Shown: piece after piece, positions 51,118 through 61,138 of the stretch | Layout of the letters: each line of letters opens with the position of its first letter | Position numbering within the stretch: position 1 is the first letter of the stretch | Assembly (NCBI GenBank): GCA_913061265.1 | Contig: CAJXVS010000002.1 | Location: 496,001-560,000 of the forward strand | DNA length: 64,000 nt | Direction: 5' to 3' | From: an uncultured Halobacteriovorax sp. | GTDB taxonomy: Bacteria > Bdellovibrionota > Bacteriovoracia > Bacteriovoracales > Bacteriovoracaceae | Notes under the pieces: generated by a model | Seen by the model: only the letters and a program-made list of their open reading frames with translations | Database searches by the model: none | What the model was told of the DNA's origin: nothing | Position numbers and translations under genes: made by a program

Positions 51118-51174
51118 GCTACCTTTATCGACATATTTATCCATTCACTAAAACCAGTAAAACCAGGAAGTTTT

Positions 51175-52881
51175 ATGAAGTTCACCCTTATAGTTTTCAG
51201 CCTCTTACTAGCCTTTTCTTGTACCAAAAAGAGAGTTAATGACTCGGGTAAAAAAGTTCTCCGCGTCTATACTCAAGACGTTCAGGGTTTTGATCCGGTC
51301 TACGCAGCTAATGTCTCTACTGCGAAAGAAGTAGCAAAGGTCTATGAAGGACTTCTTGAATATCATTATTTAAAGAGACCCTATGAACTGCAGGCGAATC
51401 TCGCGACGGGCATGCCAGAAGTTTCTAAAGATGGTCTCACCTTTACCTTTAAGATTAAAAAAGGAGTGATGTTTCACGATGATGCTTCTTTTCCAAAGGG
51501 TGTTGGCCGTGAGCTAGTGGCAAAAGACTTTGTCTTTTCCCTCATGAGAATTGCTGACAAAAAACTAGGTTCCTCAGGTTGGTGGCTTTTTGATAAAAGA
51601 ATTGAAGGTCTTAATGAATGGAGAGAAAAAGGAGAATCAAATTATGATCTTCCTGTCTCTGGGCTAAAGGCCATTGACTCTCATACTCTTCAATTTAAAC
51701 TAAACAAGGTCTACCCTCAGTTTATGTACGCCTTGGCCATGTGCTATAGCTACGCTATTCCAAGAGAAGCGGTTGAGAAATACGGAAAAGACTTTCCTAT
51801 GAAGGCCATTGGAACTGGTCCTTTTATCTTAAAAGAATATGTAGTTAAATCTAAGTTTCGCTATGAAAAAAATCCGGCCTATAGAGATAAGTTCTTTCCA
51901 ACTGAAGCTGCACCTCAGTACGCAGAGTTTGTTAAGAATTATGGAGGGAAGAAGCTACCTTTAGTCGATGAAATTGATGTGCAAGTCATTCTTGAGAACC
52001 AAACCCAGTGGTTAAATTTCTCTGCAGGAAAGATTGATTATCTTGATATCCCCAAAGATAATTTCGACTCTTCGATCATAGGTAATAAGCTCTCTGATGA
52101 TCTAAAAGAAAAAGGGGTTCACCTAGAAGTGGCACCAAGTCTTTCTACTTATTATGTGGCCTTTAATCAATCTCATAAGATTCTTCAAAACTTACATATC
52201 AGACGTGCCATAAGCCTCTCCATAGATATAGATAAATTTAATAAGCTCTTTTATAACGGGACGGGACTAACAGCTCAGTCCATCATTCCTCCTGGGTTAT
52301 CGGGATATACAAAGGAATACACAAACCCTTGGAAAGGAAAGAACATAGCTAAAGCTAAGATTGAATTGGAAAAGGCGGGATATCCAAATGGCAAAGGCTT
52401 ACCAAAGATTACGTTAGACGCTCTCAATAAGACTCATCATCGTCAGCAATCTGAATATATTCGAAAGGAATTAGAAGAAGCAGGTATCATTGTTGAGGTC
52501 ATCAATAGTCCTTTTCCTGAATATAAAAGAAGGATTCAAAATAGAGATGTTATGCTTCTCTCTTATGGTTGGATCGGCGACTACCCTGATGCGGAGAACT
52601 TCTTTCAACTTCTCTACGGTCCGAACAAGCCTCCTGGAACTAATTACGCCGGCTATAATGACTCTAAATTCAATAGGCTTTATGAACGAAGTACGGTCAT
52701 GATGCCATCAAGTGAGAGGACTAAAATCTATGAACTTATGAATATGTTAGTCGCCGATGATCTTCCTTGGGTTTATTTAATTCATCTTCAAGAGTACTTT
52801 CTTTTTCATGATCACTTAAAGAATTTCTTAAAGTCAGACTTTATCTATGGCTTTGAACAGTACTTAGACGTCGTAAGATAA
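51175..52881 (+). CDS. Oligopeptide-binding lipoprotein (ABC SBP family 5)
   Basis: A 568-residue solute-binding protein of the OppA/DppA family: lipoprotein signal (LLLAFSC, Cys16), VLRVYTQDVQGFDPVYAANV, the SBP_bac_5 stretch TFTFKIKKGVMFHDDASF, RRAISLSIDIDKFNKLFYNG and the C-terminal LINMLVADDLPWVYLIH-like end. It would capture peptides in the periplasm for an ABC importer, but no oppBCDF genes are next to it, so it must work with permeases encoded elsewhere. It ends 1 bp before the convergent ung. Confidence 0.92.
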   Translation: MKFTLIVFSLLLAFSCTKKRVNDSGKKVLRVYTQDVQGFDPVYAANVSTAKEVAKVYEGLLEYHYLKRPYELQANLATGMPEVSKDGLTFTFKIKKGVMFHDDASFPKGVGRELVAKDFVFSLMRIADKKLGSSGWWLFDKRIEGLNEWREKGESNYDLPVSGLKAIDSHTLQFKLNKVYPQFMYALAMCYSYAIPREAVEKYGKDFPMKAIGTGPFILKEYVVKSKFRYEKNPAYRDKFFPTEAAPQYAEFVKNYGGKKLPLVDEIDVQVILENQTQWLNFSAGKIDYLDIPKDNFDSSIIGNKLSDDLKEKGVHLEVAPSLSTYYVAFNQSHKILQNLHIRRAISLSIDIDKFNKLFYNGTGLTAQSIIPPGLSGYTKEYTNPWKGKNIAKAKIELEKAGYPNGKGLPKITLDALNKTHHRQQSEYIRKELEEAGIIVEVINSPFPEYKRRIQNRDVMLLSYGWIGDYPDAENFFQLLYGPNKPPGTNYAGYNDSKFNRLYERSTVMMPSSERTKIYELMNMLVADDLPWVYLIHLQEYFLFHDHLKNFLKSDFIYGFEQYLDVVR

Positions 52882-53556
52882 TTATAAGCTCCAGTCTATT
52901 GGTTTAGATCCGATAGACTTGAGGTGTTTATTTGTTTGAGAAAAAGGCTTACTTCCAAAGAAGCCCCTATAAGCCGCGAGGGGAGAGGGATGAGGAGACT
53001 TTAAGATAAAGTGTTTCTTCTCATCGAGGGCGTTTGCTTTCTTTTGAGCTGGTGCGCCCCATAAGATAAAAACAAGGTTCTCTTTTTTCTCGTTGAGTAC
53101 TTTTATTACTGAGTCCGTAAATTCTTCCCAGCCTTTTTTTTGATGAGATCCCGCTTTGCCTTCTTCAACCGTTAGGACAGAATTGATAAGAAGCACTCCT
53201 TGCTTCGCCCAGGGCTCTAAAAATCCATGCTCTGGAGTACTTAAACCTATATCGGATTCAAGTTCTTTATAAATATTTCGAAGACTAGGAGGAGTCTTGA
53301 CTCCTTTTTTAACTGAGAAGGCCATGCCATGAGCTTGATCAGCTCCGTGATAAGGGTCTTGTCCAATAATGACAACCCTTACTTTATTAAAAGGGGTCTT
53401 ATCAAAGGCAGAAAAGACTTCTTCAGCTTTTGGGTAGATGATCTTTTTTTTCTTGATTTCTGATTTTAAGAACTTTTCAAGATCTTTCATATAGGGAGCT
53501 TCAAGAACTGGGCCTAAAGCTTTCTTCCATGATTTTTCTATATTATCTAATTGCAT
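52882..53556 (-). CDS. ung: Uracil-DNA glycosylase
   Basis: A 224-residue family 1 UDG that removes uracil from DNA. Catalytic and binding motifs: [17 protein letters not shown] (Asp general base), [33 protein letters not shown] and [18 protein letters not shown] (His). Length and order are standard. It overlaps the upstream DUF4442 gene by 14 bp. Confidence 0.97.
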   Translation of the reverse strand: MQLDNIEKSWKKALGPVLEAPYMKDLEKFLKSEIKKKKIIYPKAEEVFSAFDKTPFNKVRVVIIGQDPYHGADQAHGMAFSVKKGVKTPPSLRNIYKELESDIGLSTPEHGFLEPWAKQGVLLINSVLTVEEGKAGSHQKKGWEEFTDSVIKVLNEKKENLVFILWGAPAQKKANALDEKKHFILKSPHPSPLAAYRGFFGSKPFSQTNKHLKSIGSKPIDWSL

Positions 53557-53989
53557 TTTTTTTCTTCACCCAAAGAGTCTTTTCTACGAAAGCTACTGTA
53601 TCACCGCGTTCATCTTTTACTTCTATTTCAAAGATCGGCTCAGTCTTACCTTCAATAGAGACTAATTTAATGATCTCTTCTACCCTTGAATCAGGAATTT
53701 GAAAATGAGCCTTAACCAGACCCTTGCCGGGCTTCTTAAATTTAATATTGGCGGCCTTATCCCAGACTAAGTATTCTTTGCCTAGTTTCTCCATAAGGAT
53801 GAGCATATAAAAAGGATCACACATGGAATAAAGAGAGCCTCCATAATGAGAGCCTACATAGTTCTTATTATAAAAGCGAAGGGGCATAGAGACTTCAAAC
53901 TCATCCTCAAGTAAACCCACTAGTCGAACTTTGATCCCACTGGCAAAAAAGGGAGGCCAAAAGCCTAAATACTTAAGAAGCTTATTCAT
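53543..53989 (-). CDS. DUF4442 hotdog-fold (thioesterase-like) protein
   Basis: A 148-residue cytoplasmic protein of the DUF4442 group, with the hotdog thioesterase fold seen in the pattern [30 protein letters not shown], where Gly-Gly-Ser and Asp occupy the usual active-site helix. A run of strands follows, ending in [11 protein letters not shown]. Acyl-CoA hydrolysis is possible but unproved for the family. It is co-directional with and overlaps ung. Confidence 0.78.
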   Translation of the reverse strand: MNKLLKYLGFWPPFFASGIKVRLVGLLEDEFEVSMPLRFYNKNYVGSHYGGSLYSMCDPFYMLILMEKLGKEYLVWDKAANIKFKKPGKGLVKAHFQIPDSRVEEIIKLVSIEGKTEPIFEIEVKDERGDTVAFVEKTLWVKKKNAIR

Positions 53990-54121
53990 TGTTAGGTCCT
54001 TGAATTGGCATTTTTAGCAGAATTAGGTACTTATATCGTGTTTTGCACTGCGCGCAACGCTTGTCAAAGCCACCGTAATTTCATATCTTATGCGCACTTT
54101 CTAATTCTATCGGAGAAAACT

Positions 54122-54352
54122 ATGGAAGTCGTTAAGCAAACGGATGAGTACACTGTAATTAAGAAGAGATCAGGACGCTTTGGAGTTAAGAACTCTGCAG
54201 GCAAATGGATCAATGGTGAAGACAAAGTGAAAATCCTCATTGCTGAAGGTTTAATCAAAGCAGCTATGCCGGCCGAAAAGCCAGCTGAAGAAGCTGTTTC
54301 TGAAGAAGCCCCAGTTGTTGAGGAAGCCGCGGAGCAACCAGCAGCTGAATAA
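54122..54352 (+). CDS. Small protein with Ala/Glu/Pro-rich tail (76 aa)
   Basis: A 76-residue cytoplasmic protein: a basic N-terminal half (YTVIKKRSGRFGVKNSAGKW) and an acidic, low-complexity tail (EKPAEEAVSEEAPVVEEAAE). The start at 54122 is chosen because CGGAG lies 7 nt upstream; the longer frame from 54005 has no site. The family is unknown. A strong terminator directly follows, so it is a single-gene unit. Confidence 0.7.
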   Translation: MEVVKQTDEYTVIKKRSGRFGVKNSAGKWINGEDKVKILIAEGLIKAAMPAEKPAEEAVSEEAPVVEEAAEQPAAE

Positions 54353-54377
54353 TTTCAGAACTTATCTTTAAAGATTG

Positions 54378-54407
54378 AAGGGAGCTTATGCTCCCTTTGT
54401 CGTTTTT
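54378..54407 (+). terminator. Rho-independent terminator
   Basis: AAGGGAGC (54378-54385) pairs perfectly with GCTCCCTT (54390-54397) across a 4-nt TTAT loop, followed by TGTCGTTTTT. It ends the transcript of the 76-residue gene and lies upstream of the next start, which argues against starting the Hsp20-like protein at the TTG at 54375. Confidence 0.88.
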
Positions 54408-54416
54408 GGAGGCCTT

Positions 54417-55034
54417 GTGAAAAAAAACTCATCATACTTTCTTACTTTTTTTATGGGCGCCATCTTTGGTGCTTTTGTCATCATTAACTTTTGGGAACCA
54501 AATCTTAAAAGACCTGTTAGTAGTACCGAAGACAAAGGCGATATTAAGATAAAAAGGTTTGAGAAAAACTTTGATATCAAGCCTAGTAGACGTAGAGCTA
54601 ACAGCAAATCAAGAGATCTCTCAGACGATATGGAAAAAGATATTGATGATCTTCAAAAGCAAATGCAAAACGCTTTTAAGGGCTCTGGAGCTTTCTTCAA
54701 GATGATGGAAGACTCAATCGAAGACGCTACTAAAGACATCATGGGAGCCCCCGTTGGTGAAATCGTTGAAAAGATAACTAGCGAAGCCGTTATCTTAGAA
54801 CTTGATGTTACTAATATTGATAACTCTAGCTTAAATATCGAGGTTGTAAACGACATGGTTTCCATCTCCGGTGAAGCAAGAGTCGAGCAAAAGTCTAACT
54901 CAGGCTCTCGCGTTATGGTGAGCTCTTTTAATAGAAGCCATCCTGTTCCTGAAGGCACAAAGGCTTCAGCTTTAAGAATCGAAAGTGTAGGAAAGAATAA
55001 AGTTCAGCTTATTTTTCCTAAAGAGGATAGATAG
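54417..55034 (+). CDS. Membrane-anchored Hsp20/alpha-crystallin-like protein
   Basis: A 205-residue protein. The GTG at 54417 is used because GGAGG lies 4 nt before it and a terminator precedes it. A membrane anchor (YFLTFFMGAIFGAFVIINFW) is followed by a charged, flexible linker, a helix (DDMEKDIDDLQKQMQNAF) and an alpha-crystallin-type beta domain (VILELDVTNIDNSSLNIEVV, VSISGEARVEQ, then FNRSHPVPEGTKASALRIES). An envelope-facing small heat-shock chaperone is plausible. Its stop overlaps the trmO start by 1 nt (TAGTG). Confidence 0.78.
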   Translation: MKKNSSYFLTFFMGAIFGAFVIINFWEPNLKRPVSSTEDKGDIKIKRFEKNFDIKPSRRRANSKSRDLSDDMEKDIDDLQKQMQNAFKGSGAFFKMMEDSIEDATKDIMGAPVGEIVEKITSEAVILELDVTNIDNSSLNIEVVNDMVSISGEARVEQKSNSGSRVMVSSFNRSHPVPEGTKASALRIESVGKNKVQLIFPKEDR

Positions 55035-55723
55035 TGGAGCTTAAAACCCTCTGTCATATCAAAACCCCTTTTAAAGATAAATTTGGAATCCCAAGGCAAA
55101 GCGGTCTCATTCCAGAAGCAACAGGAATATTAACTTTTCCTAAGAATAACTTCCATAAAGAATGCCTTCGGGGGCTAGATGGTTTTTCACATATTTGGTT
55201 AAGCTTTATCTTTCATAAAGTTCTAAGCGAAGGTGAGAGAAGCTTAGTTAGGCCCCCTCGCCTTGGAGGTAAGGAGAAGATGGGAGTTTGGGCAACTCGC
55301 TCGCCGCATAGGCCTAATCATTTAGGTCTTACTGTTGTAAAACTTTTAAAGATTGTTGAAATCGATAAGACAATTCAAGTTCATGTTGGAGGGGTTGATC
55401 TCCTAGATGGAACACCAATTGTCGATATCAAGCCTTATGTTCCTTATTGCGATAGTATTGAAGCTAGTTCAGCATGGGTTCCCAAGCCTGAAGATGTCTT
55501 TAAACCAAAGATTAGCTGGATCGAAGGGCTTAGAGAATCAATTAAGGAAGAGGAAGCTGTTCTTATTGAAAAGGTTTTAGAGCAAGACCCTAGACCTTCT
55601 GCTCAAAAGATTGATAAAGAGTCTTATACTTTTAATATTTTTAACTATGAAGTTAGATTTAAAAATGGTTCATCTGAATTTTTAGTAATAAGCATTGAAA
55701 AAATTATGAATGGTAATCCCTAG
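55034..55723 (+). CDS. trmO: tRNA m6t6A37 methyltransferase TrmO (TsaA family)
   Basis: A 229-residue SAM-dependent enzyme that N6-methylates t6A37 in tRNA-Thr. The TsaA/YaeB pattern is clear: IKTPFKDKFGIPRQSGLIPE, LRGLDGFSHIWLSFIFH, GVWATRSPHRPNHLGLTVVK, VGGVDLLDGTPIVDIKPYVP. A C-terminal extension (about 170-229) is present as in E. coli TrmO. The start is GTG, coupled to the Hsp20-like gene. The 3' end overlaps the convergent histidine kinase gene by 20 bp. Confidence 0.92.
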   Translation: MELKTLCHIKTPFKDKFGIPRQSGLIPEATGILTFPKNNFHKECLRGLDGFSHIWLSFIFHKVLSEGERSLVRPPRLGGKEKMGVWATRSPHRPNHLGLTVVKLLKIVEIDKTIQVHVGGVDLLDGTPIVDIKPYVPYCDSIEASSAWVPKPEDVFKPKISWIEGLRESIKEEEAVLIEKVLEQDPRPSAQKIDKESYTFNIFNYEVRFKNGSSEFLVISIEKIMNGNP

Positions 55724-58172
55724 AAAGGACTTCTTTTAGATCGTCAAAGAGGAGAGGCTTTTTTAATACATCGTTCATTCCTGAATTCAGACAAGTCTGA
55801 ATATCTTCGTCGAAAACATTTGCCGTCAACCCAATAATTACCTGATCTTTAAACTTACCCCCGAGGGCACGAATCTTTTTTGTCGCTTGAACACCATCTA
55901 GAACAGGCATTTGCCAATCCATTAAAATTATATCGTACTGTTTCTTTTGAATCTCTTCCAGGGCAAGTTGACCATTTCCAACAATATGAATTTCAAATCC
56001 AAACTTCAATATCATCTTCTTAATTACTAGCTGATTAATGGGATTGTCTTCTGCCACTAGAATTCTTAGCTTCTTTGGGAAATTTAAAAGTTTAATTTCT
56101 CTAGTTTTATCTTTTTCTAGATCTAGCTTTTCTACGAGGGGAAGTGTAAATGAAAAAGTAGATCCCCTACCTTGCTCGCTGTTTACCTCTACTTTTCCCC
56201 CTTGTAATTCAACTAAGTTCTTTACAATGGAGAGACCTAGCCCGGTTCCTCCAAAACGTCGAGTTGTGGAAGAGTCTGCTTGAACAAAAGGACTAAAGAG
56301 TTGTTCAACTTGATCTTTTGGTATACCGATTCCAGTATCTTTTACTAAGAAGATAATCTGATGATCTCCTTTAGCATTAATCTCAAGCTTGATGCTTCCT
56401 TCTTGAGTGAACTTGACTGCGTTATTTATTAAATTGAGCAAGACTTGAGTAAGTCTTGTGGGATCCCCATTGATTTCTTCTGGAAGTATAGAGTCGATAT
56501 TATAAGAAAAATCAATTCCTTTTTCTTCAATAGAACTGCTCAGAATCCTTTCGATCTTTCTAACTTCGTCACTTAATGAATAGTTTAGTTTTTCAAAAAC
56601 CAATTTTCCTGATTCGATCTTAGAGAAATCTAGGATGTCATTAATGATATGATACATCTGCTTACTAGATGCCTCAGCAATCTCAAGCAACTCAGATTGC
56701 TCACTTGAATAGCCTTCATAAGTTATTAAAATCTCTACAGGACTTATGATCCCATTGAGAGGAGTTCTGAGCTCGTGAGACATGGTCGCGAGGAAATTTG
56801 TCTTAGCCTTACTGGCTTCTTCTAATTCTTTTGTTCTTTCGAAAACTTTTTCTTCTAAGTAAAAGTTTGTATCTTTTAATTTTCTCTCATTTTCTTTAGC
56901 CTCAGTGATATCCTCTACGCTGGACCAAATATATTTTTGCCCAAATTGATCAATAATCTGACCATTTAAACGAACAGGAATTTGTCTTCCATCTTTGTGG
57001 ATATAATATTTTTCGTATGGACCGTACTTACCCGTTTTATTTAAGCTCTCAAGTAGGGCAGCTTCTTCCTTTTCATAAGACTTTGGAGTTACATCCCAAT
57101 AGGTTAATTTTAAAGTCTCTTCTTTTGAATACCCAATAATTTTACAATAAGCTGGATTTACGTCTACCAAGGATCCATCCATATCACACAGTGCTAGCCC
57201 TACTGGAGAGGTTTCAAAAAGCATTCGAGCATACTTTTCTCTATCTTCAAGTTTCTTAGTGTTTGATTTGATGGCCCTCTTTAATGTGAAACTCCAAATT
57301 AAAAGGAGTAGAAGAGTTATTATTGAAATTCCTATAACCTTAAAGAGGAGGGTATAATCTTGTTTTAAATCAATATTTATCCACTTCTTTTTCAGAGCCT
57401 GAATCTCTTCATCAGAAATAGAATTAACACCTTTTGTTAAGATTCCTATTAAGATCTCTTGATCTTTATGAGCGCTAATGCCAAGAGACAGGTCCATGCC
57501 TTCAGTTTTTCCGATAAACTTTAAATTACTCAATGATAATTTTTCTATGTGAAAACTAGCGGAGGAGATAAAGTCTATCATGACATCAAGTTGATTCCCG
57601 GAAACTTTAGTCAGTCCATCTTGAGAGTTTTTGACAAGAGTAAGCTTTAGCTCAGGATGCTTTCTTTTTAGAATTTCAACATAAGCGTAGCCTTCAATTA
57701 CTCCAATTCGTTTACCTTTTAATTGGTGAATATCGTGTATGTTTTTTTGACTTAACCTACCAATGATAACATTTTGAATATTTAAATAAGGAGGGGTAAA
57801 GAGCATCTTTTTTAAACGATCTGGTGTTTTTGCAACCTGGGGGAAAATATCACATCTTCTCTCAGCAAATGCCACAAGGGAATCGCTCCAACTTTCTGTT
57901 GCCAAAACTTCTACATTTATTCCTAGTCTCTCTCTTAATAACTCAAAATAATCAGCGGAAAACCCCTTGTGAATTCCATTTGAGTCAATATACTCAAGTG
58001 GCTCCCAATTAGGATCAATACACATTTTGATTATTTTCTTTTTAGCCAAGTACTCTCTTTCAAGTGTACTTAGTTTCACTTTTTGGTCGGCTATATTTTG
58101 ACCAGCAAAGGCAGCAAAGGCATCAAAGGCATCAAAGGCCAATAAGAATAAGAGGAGGGTTATTTCTCGCAT
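55704..58172 (-). CDS. Hybrid histidine kinase with periplasmic binding domain
   Basis: An 822-residue inner-membrane sensor. Order: signal peptide (1-23), periplasmic SBP_bac_3-like domain (about 45-270, [16 protein letters not shown]), transmembrane helix (about 277-295), PAS domain (about 313-425), HisKA with His466 in [12 protein letters not shown], HATPase (N box [29 protein letters not shown]), and a receiver with Asp752 in [10 protein letters not shown]. It would sense a small ligand in the periplasm and relay phosphate internally. No output gene is adjacent. The ATG has no ribosome binding site and an in-frame TAA lies 4 codons before it. Confidence 0.92.
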   Translation of the reverse strand: MREITLLLFLLAFDAFDAFAAFAGQNIADQKVKLSTLEREYLAKKKIIKMCIDPNWEPLEYIDSNGIHKGFSADYFELLRERLGINVEVLATESWSDSLVAFAERRCDIFPQVAKTPDRLKKMLFTPPYLNIQNVIIGRLSQKNIHDIHQLKGKRIGVIEGYAYVEILKRKHPELKLTLVKNSQDGLTKVSGNQLDVMIDFISSASFHIEKLSLSNLKFIGKTEGMDLSLGISAHKDQEILIGILTKGVNSISDEEIQALKKKWINIDLKQDYTLLFKVIGISIITLLLLLIWSFTLKRAIKSNTKKLEDREKYARMLFETSPVGLALCDMDGSLVDVNPAYCKIIGYSKEETLKLTYWDVTPKSYEKEEAALLESLNKTGKYGPYEKYYIHKDGRQIPVRLNGQIIDQFGQKYIWSSVEDITEAKENERKLKDTNFYLEEKVFERTKELEEASKAKTNFLATMSHELRTPLNGIISPVEILITYEGYSSEQSELLEIAEASSKQMYHIINDILDFSKIESGKLVFEKLNYSLSDEVRKIERILSSSIEEKGIDFSYNIDSILPEEINGDPTRLTQVLLNLINNAVKFTQEGSIKLEINAKGDHQIIFLVKDTGIGIPKDQVEQLFSPFVQADSSTTRRFGGTGLGLSIVKNLVELQGGKVEVNSEQGRGSTFSFTLPLVEKLDLEKDKTREIKLLNFPKKLRILVAEDNPINQLVIKKMILKFGFEIHIVGNGQLALEEIQKKQYDIILMDWQMPVLDGVQATKKIRALGGKFKDQVIIGLTANVFDEDIQTCLNSGMNDVLKKPLLFDDLKEVLSRDYHS
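58103..58138 (-). repeat. Four 9-bp tandem repeats in signal peptide
   Basis: On the plus strand CAGCAAAGG occurs twice, followed by CATCAAAGG twice. The array encodes the [12 protein letters not shown] stretch of the kinase signal peptide. Because the unit is 9 bp, slippage would keep the frame and only change signal peptide length by three residues. Confidence 0.85.
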
Positions 58173-58220
58173 GCTAAAGAATTATAACATGCTTAAAATA
58201 GGAAGGTTTCTAAGAGAAGC

Positions 58221-60146
58221 TTATTCCTCTAGGGAAGGAAAATACTCAACTTGCTCATTGATTTTGTGATTCAAAGGAAGAACGGAGCCTAGTTCATCAA
58301 TAGCGTATGTGCTCTCAGGCAAATTAAGAGTTTTTCTTAGTTTCTCCATTGTCTCAGGAGCAAAGGGAGAGAGCATTATCATCAGGTTCTTTAGAATGAA
58401 GAAGCTTGAATAAAGAGCATCCTTTCTTTCAGTTTCATCATGGCGATCGTCGTGAGGCTTAAATTGTGTAAAAAGCCCATTGATGATCCGAGCATAATTC
58501 TCAACCATAAAAAGAAGTTTTGCGTATTCTCCGCGCTCCATCATACGGACGTAGTTTTGTACGACTTTATAAGTTTCTTTCTTCGTTTTTCCAATGAGTT
58601 TCCCTTCAGGAATAACTCCATCAAATTTATTATGACAGGCTGAAATTGGTTTTTCGATAGCGGCGTTTAAAGGGCCTGCAAGGAACTTATTTCTTTCTTT
58701 AAAGACTTCAAAGTCAAAGTTAGAGTTCTTCTCTCCAAGAGAGAGGATGGCCAGGAAGTATCTTATTTGGTCAGAGCTGTAACCCATTTCTTTAGTGAGC
58801 TGATCGCCCATATAGAAATTGCCCTTTGATTTACTCATCTTCTCGCCATCCATATGAAGATGATAGTTTCCAAAGACATCAGTCATTTGAAATTCACCTT
58901 TGATTGGTTGGCGCATAGGATCTTCTTGTGTCCCAAGCCACATCGCTCCCTGCATAAGAACGTAAAAATAGATATTATCTTGTCCTAAGAATTGATAAAC
59001 CTTTGCCTTTGGGTCTTTCCAATAATCAACATAGGATTCTGGGTCTAGGCCTTTTTTTATAAGAGCGGTCTTTGTAAAAGAAATAGGTGCGATCAAGGAA
59101 TCAGGCCAAACATAAAGAGTCTTTCCCTTCATCTCAGCATCAATTTCTTCTGGAACTGGGATGCCATTGGCGACATCACGAGTAATAGAGCGGTGGGCCC
59201 AACCATCGACGTAGGAGGTTTCAAAGCCTTCGTCTTTAAGCATCTTATTTCCAAGTTCTAATTCAGATAGGTTTTCAAATTGGGCTACAATTGTTTTCCC
59301 TGGAGCGTACCTGCTTTTTAGTTTGGGTAGTGTCTCTTTCAATTCTTTAAACTTCTCTTCGTGAACCTTAGAGAAGCTTAGAGAGGGAAGAACCGTACTA
59401 AAGGTTTCAAGGTAGACAACCTTTCTCCAAACTTTAGCTTTTGTGGCGATCCAATCCTTTAATTGATCAGAGACCTTCCACATATCAAGCCACCAATGGG
59501 CCGTAGGCTTTAAGATGGGAGTAGCTTCACTTACTGTTGATTTAGGATTTTGTAATTGCTTTGGCTCGTAAACAGAGCCGCAATCATCACATTCATCACT
59601 ATATGCTTTTTCATTGGGACAATCTGAATTTGGGCAAGTTCCATAAACAAATCGATCTGGAAGAAACATTTCTAATTCTGTATCAAACCACTGCTCTGTA
59701 GTTTTCTTTGTAAGCATATTATTCTTTGAGAGCTTTCGCATGAAGTCTTGGCATAACTCTACATGATGAGAATAACTCTCTTCTCTAGAAGTCCCAGTGT
59801 AGGTATCCATTGAAATATGGTAATCATTTAAGGTTTGTGTTTGCTTGGCGTGAACTCCATCAACAAACTCTTTTGTTGAAAGGCCTTGCTGCTTGGCCAC
59901 AACTTCAGAGTTTGATCCATGATCGTCAGTTCCAAAAACAAAGAGAACATTCTCCTTGCCAATTAAGAGGCGCTGCCAACGAGCGTAAATATCTGCTGGA
60001 ACAATACAACCAGCTAAGTGACCCATATGAATGGGGCCATTTGCGTAAGGCATTCCTGAAGTAACAACAGACTTTGAAGGTCTATTGATCCGGCCTAACA
60101 CTTGAGAAATCTGCTCTTGAAGTTCTATTAAATCTTTATCGCTCAT
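58221..60146 (-). CDS. metG: Methionyl-tRNA synthetase
   Basis: A 641-residue class I aminoacyl-tRNA synthetase. The HIGH-type motif reads HMGH (in SGMPYANGPIHMGHLAG), the KMSKS motif is KMSKSKGN, and the zinc-binding knuckle is CPNSDCPN with CDDCGS. The C-terminal tRNA-binding EMAP-like extension seen in E. coli MetG is absent. The ATG at 60146 is preferred to the TTG two codons upstream. It follows menB by about 25 bp in the same direction. Confidence 0.96.
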   Translation of the reverse strand: MSDKDLIELQEQISQVLGRINRPSKSVVTSGMPYANGPIHMGHLAGCIVPADIYARWQRLLIGKENVLFVFGTDDHGSNSEVVAKQQGLSTKEFVDGVHAKQTQTLNDYHISMDTYTGTSREESYSHHVELCQDFMRKLSKNNMLTKKTTEQWFDTELEMFLPDRFVYGTCPNSDCPNEKAYSDECDDCGSVYEPKQLQNPKSTVSEATPILKPTAHWWLDMWKVSDQLKDWIATKAKVWRKVVYLETFSTVLPSLSFSKVHEEKFKELKETLPKLKSRYAPGKTIVAQFENLSELELGNKMLKDEGFETSYVDGWAHRSITRDVANGIPVPEEIDAEMKGKTLYVWPDSLIAPISFTKTALIKKGLDPESYVDYWKDPKAKVYQFLGQDNIYFYVLMQGAMWLGTQEDPMRQPIKGEFQMTDVFGNYHLHMDGEKMSKSKGNFYMGDQLTKEMGYSSDQIRYFLAILSLGEKNSNFDFEVFKERNKFLAGPLNAAIEKPISACHNKFDGVIPEGKLIGKTKKETYKVVQNYVRMMERGEYAKLLFMVENYARIINGLFTQFKPHDDRHDETERKDALYSSFFILKNLMIMLSPFAPETMEKLRKTLNLPESTYAIDELGSVLPLNHKINEQVEYFPSLEE

Positions 60147-60171
60147 GATCAATATTCTACTTTAGATCCCT

Positions 60172-61071
60172 TTAGTAGTGGTAGGGAAAATCTGAAAAAT
60201 CTTGTTTTCTTTTTTCTAAAAAGGCGTCTCGTCCTTCTCTTGCTTCGTCACTTCCGTAAGCTAATCTCGTGGCCTCACCTGCGAAGAGCTGCTGCCCTAC
60301 CATTCCATCATCTGTTAAGTTAAAACCATACTTAAGCATTCTTTGCGCAGTAGGAGATTTCCCGTTGATCATGGCTCCCCATTCAAGGGCCACATCTTCA
60401 AGCTCTTTATGAGGAACTGACTTATTAACCATTCCCATTTGAAAGGCTTCGTCGGCTGAATAGTCTAAACCTAAAAAGAAGATCTCTCTCGCTCTTTTTT
60501 GCCCAACCATCTTAGCAAGGTAAGCACTTCCGTAACCTGAATCAAATGAGGCGACATCTGCATCAGTTTGCTTAAAAATAGCGTGCTCTTTAGAGGCCAA
60601 TGTTAAATCACAAACGACGTGAAGAGAATGTCCTCCACCAACGGCCCAACCGGGAACAACGGCGATAACAACCTTTGGCATAAAGCGGATAAGTCTTTGG
60701 CACTCTAAGATATGAAGCCTGCCCATAGCTGCTGGGTCATTAGCTTTTTCTTGATCATCACCTTCGTACTTATAACCATCACGGCCACGGATTCTTTGAT
60801 CGCCACCAGAGCAGAAGGCCCAGCCGCCATCTTTTGGTGAAGGTCCATTTCCAGTTAAAAGAACAGAGCCCACATCACTTGAACAACGAGCATGATCTAA
60901 GGCGCGGTAGAGTTCATCAACAGTCTTTGGGCGAAAAGCATTTCTGCAATCAGGTCTATTAAAAGCGATCCTTACGGTCCCTTGGTTTTTGGCCCGGTGG
61001 TAAGTAATGTCCGTAAAATTAAAGCCTTGAACTTCGTCCCATAAATCACTATTAAAGATTTCAGATACCAT
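60172..61071 (-). CDS. menB: 1,4-dihydroxy-2-naphthoyl-CoA synthase MenB
   Basis: A 299-residue crotonase-fold enzyme that closes the naphthoate ring in menaquinone synthesis. MenB hallmarks: FNRPDCRNAFRPKTVDELY, FCSGGDQRIRG, VPGWAVGGGHSLHVVCDLTL, QTDADVASFDSGYGSAYLAK and the C-terminal FLEKRKQDFSDFPYHY. GGGAG precedes the ATG. No other men gene is in the window. It implies that the organism uses menaquinone. It lies upstream of metG. Confidence 0.96.
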   Translation of the reverse strand: MVSEIFNSDLWDEVQGFNFTDITYHRAKNQGTVRIAFNRPDCRNAFRPKTVDELYRALDHARCSSDVGSVLLTGNGPSPKDGGWAFCSGGDQRIRGRDGYKYEGDDQEKANDPAAMGRLHILECQRLIRFMPKVVIAVVPGWAVGGGHSLHVVCDLTLASKEHAIFKQTDADVASFDSGYGSAYLAKMVGQKRAREIFFLGLDYSADEAFQMGMVNKSVPHKELEDVALEWGAMINGKSPTAQRMLKYGFNLTDDGMVGQQLFAGEATRLAYGSDEAREGRDAFLEKRKQDFSDFPYHY

Positions 61072-61138
61072 AGAATACTCCCTCGATTGAGAGACTTTAG
61101 TATCCTAGTTGGCTTCATTAGTAAATTTGTGCAGAGTC

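Noticed and set aside
54005-54030. TTGGCATTTTTAGCA as a second sigma-54 promoter
   Set aside because: GG and GC are only 8 bp apart instead of 10 and the rest of the consensus is missing.
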